From Chloroflexota bacterium (GTDB taxonomy: Bacteria; Chloroflexota; Dormibacteria; Dormibacterales; Dormibacteraceae): a stretch of 32,217 bases of DNA. The position numbers and the translations under genes were made by a program. This document shows positions 30,942-32,217 of the stretch, in pieces. The notes beneath the pieces are model-generated. The model searched no databases. It was not told where the DNA came from and was given only the letters and a program-made list of their open reading frames with translations. The DNA lies in the NCBI GenBank assembly GCA_005879675.1, contig VBJE01000040.1:1-32217 (forward strand), written 5' to 3'. Position 1 is the stretch's first letter. Every line of letters begins with the position of its first letter.

Positions 30942-31337
30942 ATGGCTCAGACCCCCCCACCGCCCCCGAGCCAGCCCGCGGGCGCGACACCGAGCTCGGT
31001 GGGAAGCAACAAGAAGACCTACACGATTCTTGCCTACGTCCTGACCTGGATCGGCGGACTCATCTTCCTTTTCGTGGGCAAGGACGATCCCGACGTCAAG
31101 TGGAACGCGGCCAACTCCTTGCTCATATTCGGCGGCCTGACGATCCTGAACATCATCTTCGGCTTCATCCCGGGCCTGAACCTGGTCACCTTCTGGCTCA
31201 TCCCGCTCATCGGCTTCGGGTTCTGGCTCTTCTTCCTCGTGAAGGCCATCCAGGGCAACGGCGAGCGCATCCCGGCGCCCGGAATCGGCAACTTCCTGAA
31301 CCAGTACGTCGAGCAGATCGCGAACGCCGTCAAGTAA
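30942..31337 (+). CDS. Small membrane protein, DUF4870/Tic20-like
   Basis: The 131-residue protein has a Pro/Ala/Ser-rich cytoplasmic N-terminus (1-22) and then three to four hydrophobic helices (YTILAYVLTWIGGLIFLFVG, LLIFGGLTILNIIFGFIPG, LVTFWLIPLIGFGFWLFFLV), with a conserved DDPDVKWNAANSLL between the first two and an amphipathic tail. This matches small DUF4870-type membrane proteins; their function is not established. A strong AGGAGGAG ribosome-binding site lies about 10 bases before the ATG, and a textbook terminator follows, so it is a single-gene unit and probably well expressed. Confidence 0.85.
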   Translation: MAQTPPPPPSQPAGATPSSVGSNKKTYTILAYVLTWIGGLIFLFVGKDDPDVKWNAANSLLIFGGLTILNIIFGFIPGLNLVTFWLIPLIGFGFWLFFLVKAIQGNGERIPAPGIGNFLNQYVEQIANAVK

Positions 31338-31353
31338 CCACGAGACCCGACCC

Positions 31354-31385
31354 AGGCCCTGCCTTCGGGCGGGGCCTTCTTTTTA
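31354..31385 (+). terminator. Rho-independent terminator after the DUF4870-like gene
   Basis: AGGCCCTGCC (31354-31363) pairs with GGCGGGGCCT (31368-31377) across a TTCG tetraloop, one G-T pair in ten, followed by TCTTTTTA. It starts 17 bases after the stop codon. The run of T overlaps the stop codon region of the convergent coiled-coil gene. Confidence 0.95.
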
Positions 31386-31667
31386 TTCGGCGCTCAGCTG
31401 CTCCAGCGCCTTTTCGATCCCCTGGCGCATCTCGTCCCGCTCCTCGCGCAGCCGGGTGGCCTCTGCCCGCGACGAGGCGAGCTGGTAGCGGAGGCGTTCG
31501 ATCTCTTCGCGCAGCTCGCCCACGCGAGGGTCCGGGCCACCTCCGCCGGCGGCTTGAGCATCCGCGAGCTCGATCTTCAGCCGTTCGACGGCGACCTTGA
31601 GCTGGCGCCTCTCGGTCAAGAGGTCCTGGACGAGCGACTCAGACGGCTTGGTCTGCTCTTTCGACAT
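31383..31667 (-). CDS. Small coiled-coil protein of unknown function
   Basis: The 94-residue protein is almost entirely alpha-helical with heptad-like Leu/Ile spacing in two segments (residues 12-38 and 48-92), broken by an Ala-Gly-Gly-Gly-Gly-Pro hinge near residues 40-45. It is very rich in Glu, Arg and Leu and has no Cys. The form suggests a self-associating or scaffold protein. ATG 31667 lies inside the end of the upstream gene (29-base overlap), so the two are probably co-translated. No family is recognised. Confidence 0.72.
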   Translation of the reverse strand: MSKEQTKPSESLVQDLLTERRQLKVAVERLKIELADAQAAGGGGPDPRVGELREEIERLRYQLASSRAEATRLREERDEMRQGIEKALEQLSAE

Positions 31668-31935
31668 ACCGGCAGAGCCCGGGCTGGAACTCGCGAAGGC
31701 GCAGATGCTCCATCTCGCCGCGGAGGAAGCGCGCCTTCACCTCGAGGCCGCGGATGCCCTTCAAGGTTTCATAGGGGAAGCGGTAGAGCTTGCCCGAGTC
31801 GACCAGCAGGCACACGGAGAGCTGCTCACCGGCTTTCTCGAGCACGCGCTTGTAGCAAGGCACGGTGCGGCGCGCGACCTCCATCTTGGTGAAGCCGCCG
31901 ACCCTTCCCTTGAGCACGTCGATCGGGCTGCGCAT
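31639..31935 (-). CDS. Uncharacterised 98-residue protein
   Basis: The protein is basic and looks mixed alpha/beta: an N-terminal helix (KMEVARRTVPCYKRVLEKAG), a strand pair (LSVCLLVDSGKLYRFPY), and a helical end with three Cys in total (positions 27, 42 and 87). No family is recognised and no membrane segment is seen. It follows the radical SAM gene by 12 bases and overlaps the coiled-coil gene by 29 bases, so the three likely form a unit. ATG 31935 is the start. Confidence 0.65.
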   Translation of the reverse strand: MRSPIDVLKGRVGGFTKMEVARRTVPCYKRVLEKAGEQLSVCLLVDSGKLYRFPYETLKGIRGLEVKARFLRGEMEHLRLREFQPGLCRYVERADQAV

Positions 31936-31947
31936 GCGCTTGAAATG

Positions 31948-32217
31948 CTAATTGAGCAAGCGCAGCTGTTCCGGCTCCGGGGGTGGTTTGAGGATGACGC
32001 GACGCCGGTCTGAGATCCCGTGGGACGAGCGGAGCCGCCCCACCTCATGCATCGTCTTCTCGCCGAATGCCTGAGGCAGGTACGCCCGGTCGCGATACGC
32101 GTGCTCATACCGCGGCAGGAGCTCCGGCCAGTGATGGGCGAGGACGGAAAGGAAGTGCTCTCGGGTGCCGTCCTTGAGGTGAAGCATCCCGGCCCACAGG
32201 CCCGTCGCGCCGGCGGC
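31948..32217 (-). CDS. C-terminal part of a radical SAM protein (Rv2578c/PA0069-like), partial
   Basis: The frame is open to the right edge of the window, and 89 residues are visible. They read GLWAGMLHLKDGTREHFLSV, WPELLPRYEHAYRDRAYLP and a Pro-rich tail PPPEPEQLRLL. The segment in which a helix ends Pro-Arg-Tyr-Glu followed by a Tyr-Leu-Pro motif is characteristic of the C-terminus of the Rv2578c/SplB-like radical SAM proteins. The Fe-S-binding CxxxCxxC region lies outside the window, so the assignment rests on the tail only. The two small genes downstream probably share its transcript. Confidence 0.7.
   Translation of the reverse strand, partial: AAGATGLWAGMLHLKDGTREHFLSVLAHHWPELLPRYEHAYRDRAYLPQAFGEKTMHEVGRLRSSHGISDRRRVILKPPPEPEQLRLLN

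Noticed and set aside
29215-31044. Long plus-strand open frame opposite the kinase
   Set aside because: It spans two unrelated genes and the intergenic gap and has the composition of an antisense shadow.
1-32217. tRNA, rRNA or riboswitch genes
   Set aside because: I saw no tRNA-like cloverleaf with a conserved T-arm, no rRNA stretch and no recognisable riboswitch core; every gap is under 300 bases.

Overview
The window is GC-rich, densely packed chromosomal DNA. GTG and TTG starts are common and many gene pairs share 4-nt stop/start overlaps (TTGA, GTGA, ATGA). The gene mix is an ATP-dependent DNA ligase with an MBL exonuclease, a SufR-like regulator, ATP-type PEP carboxykinase, a biotin-dependent carboxyltransferase, a GH15 glycosidase, GT87 membrane transferases, a PknB-like kinase and a CHASE2 cyclase. 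It points to a soil-type member of the Terrabacteria (Chloroflexota, Ca. Dormibacterota or Actinomycetota-like). The phylum cannot be fixed from this stretch. I see no tRNA, rRNA, CRISPR array, insertion sequence or phage gene, and no gene-free gap above 300 bases.

Layout. 1-5.1 kb: the tail of an unknown gene, a stand-alone cyclic-nucleotide-binding protein, a reductase/serine-hydrolase pair, a small unknown gene with its own promoter and terminator, then an overlapping run of SufR-like regulator, NAD(P)HX epimerase and MBL exonuclease. 5.0-6.3 kb: three minus-strand genes (membrane protein, zinc ribbon, Cys-rich protein). 6.3-9.8 kb: DNA ligase, a second MBL protein and a GT87 transferase, translationally coupled. 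9.8-11.5 kb: ClpP, an unknown protein and an O-methyltransferase. 11.6-20.5 kb: nine minus-strand genes that look like one long operon: LysR, GT87, MBL hydrolase, amidase, VWA protein, pckA, a SLOG protein, moaD, moaE. 20.6-22.1 kb: a divergent carboxyltransferase. 22.1-27.3 kb: a palindromic element, GH15, a YgjP-type metallopeptidase, a zinc dehydrogenase, DinB and DUF72. 27.3-32.2 kb: a CHASE2 cyclase tail-to-tail with a Ser/Thr kinase, a DUF4870-like membrane protein with a clear terminator, two small unknown genes and the end of a radical SAM gene.

The most striking feature is a run of lesions between about 12.8 and 22.0 kb. pckA, the VWA gene, the MBL hydrolase, the second GT87 gene and the carboxyltransferase each carry a frame-breaking indel; one of these is an exact 257-bp tandem duplication. 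The carboxyltransferase also has an in-frame amber codon near its start. Flanking coding sequence is clean, and I see no such lesion in the 12 kb before or the 10 kb after. Assembly or consensus error is the simplest reading; recent local decay is the alternative. Other points worth checking are a MoaD ending GGRR instead of GG with the moaE ribosome-binding site inside its Gly-Gly codons, a Cys at the carboxyltransferase specificity position, a dispersed DNA ligase/exonuclease repair neighbourhood, and strong -10 boxes just before start codons. I found no convincing entirely new multi-gene system.
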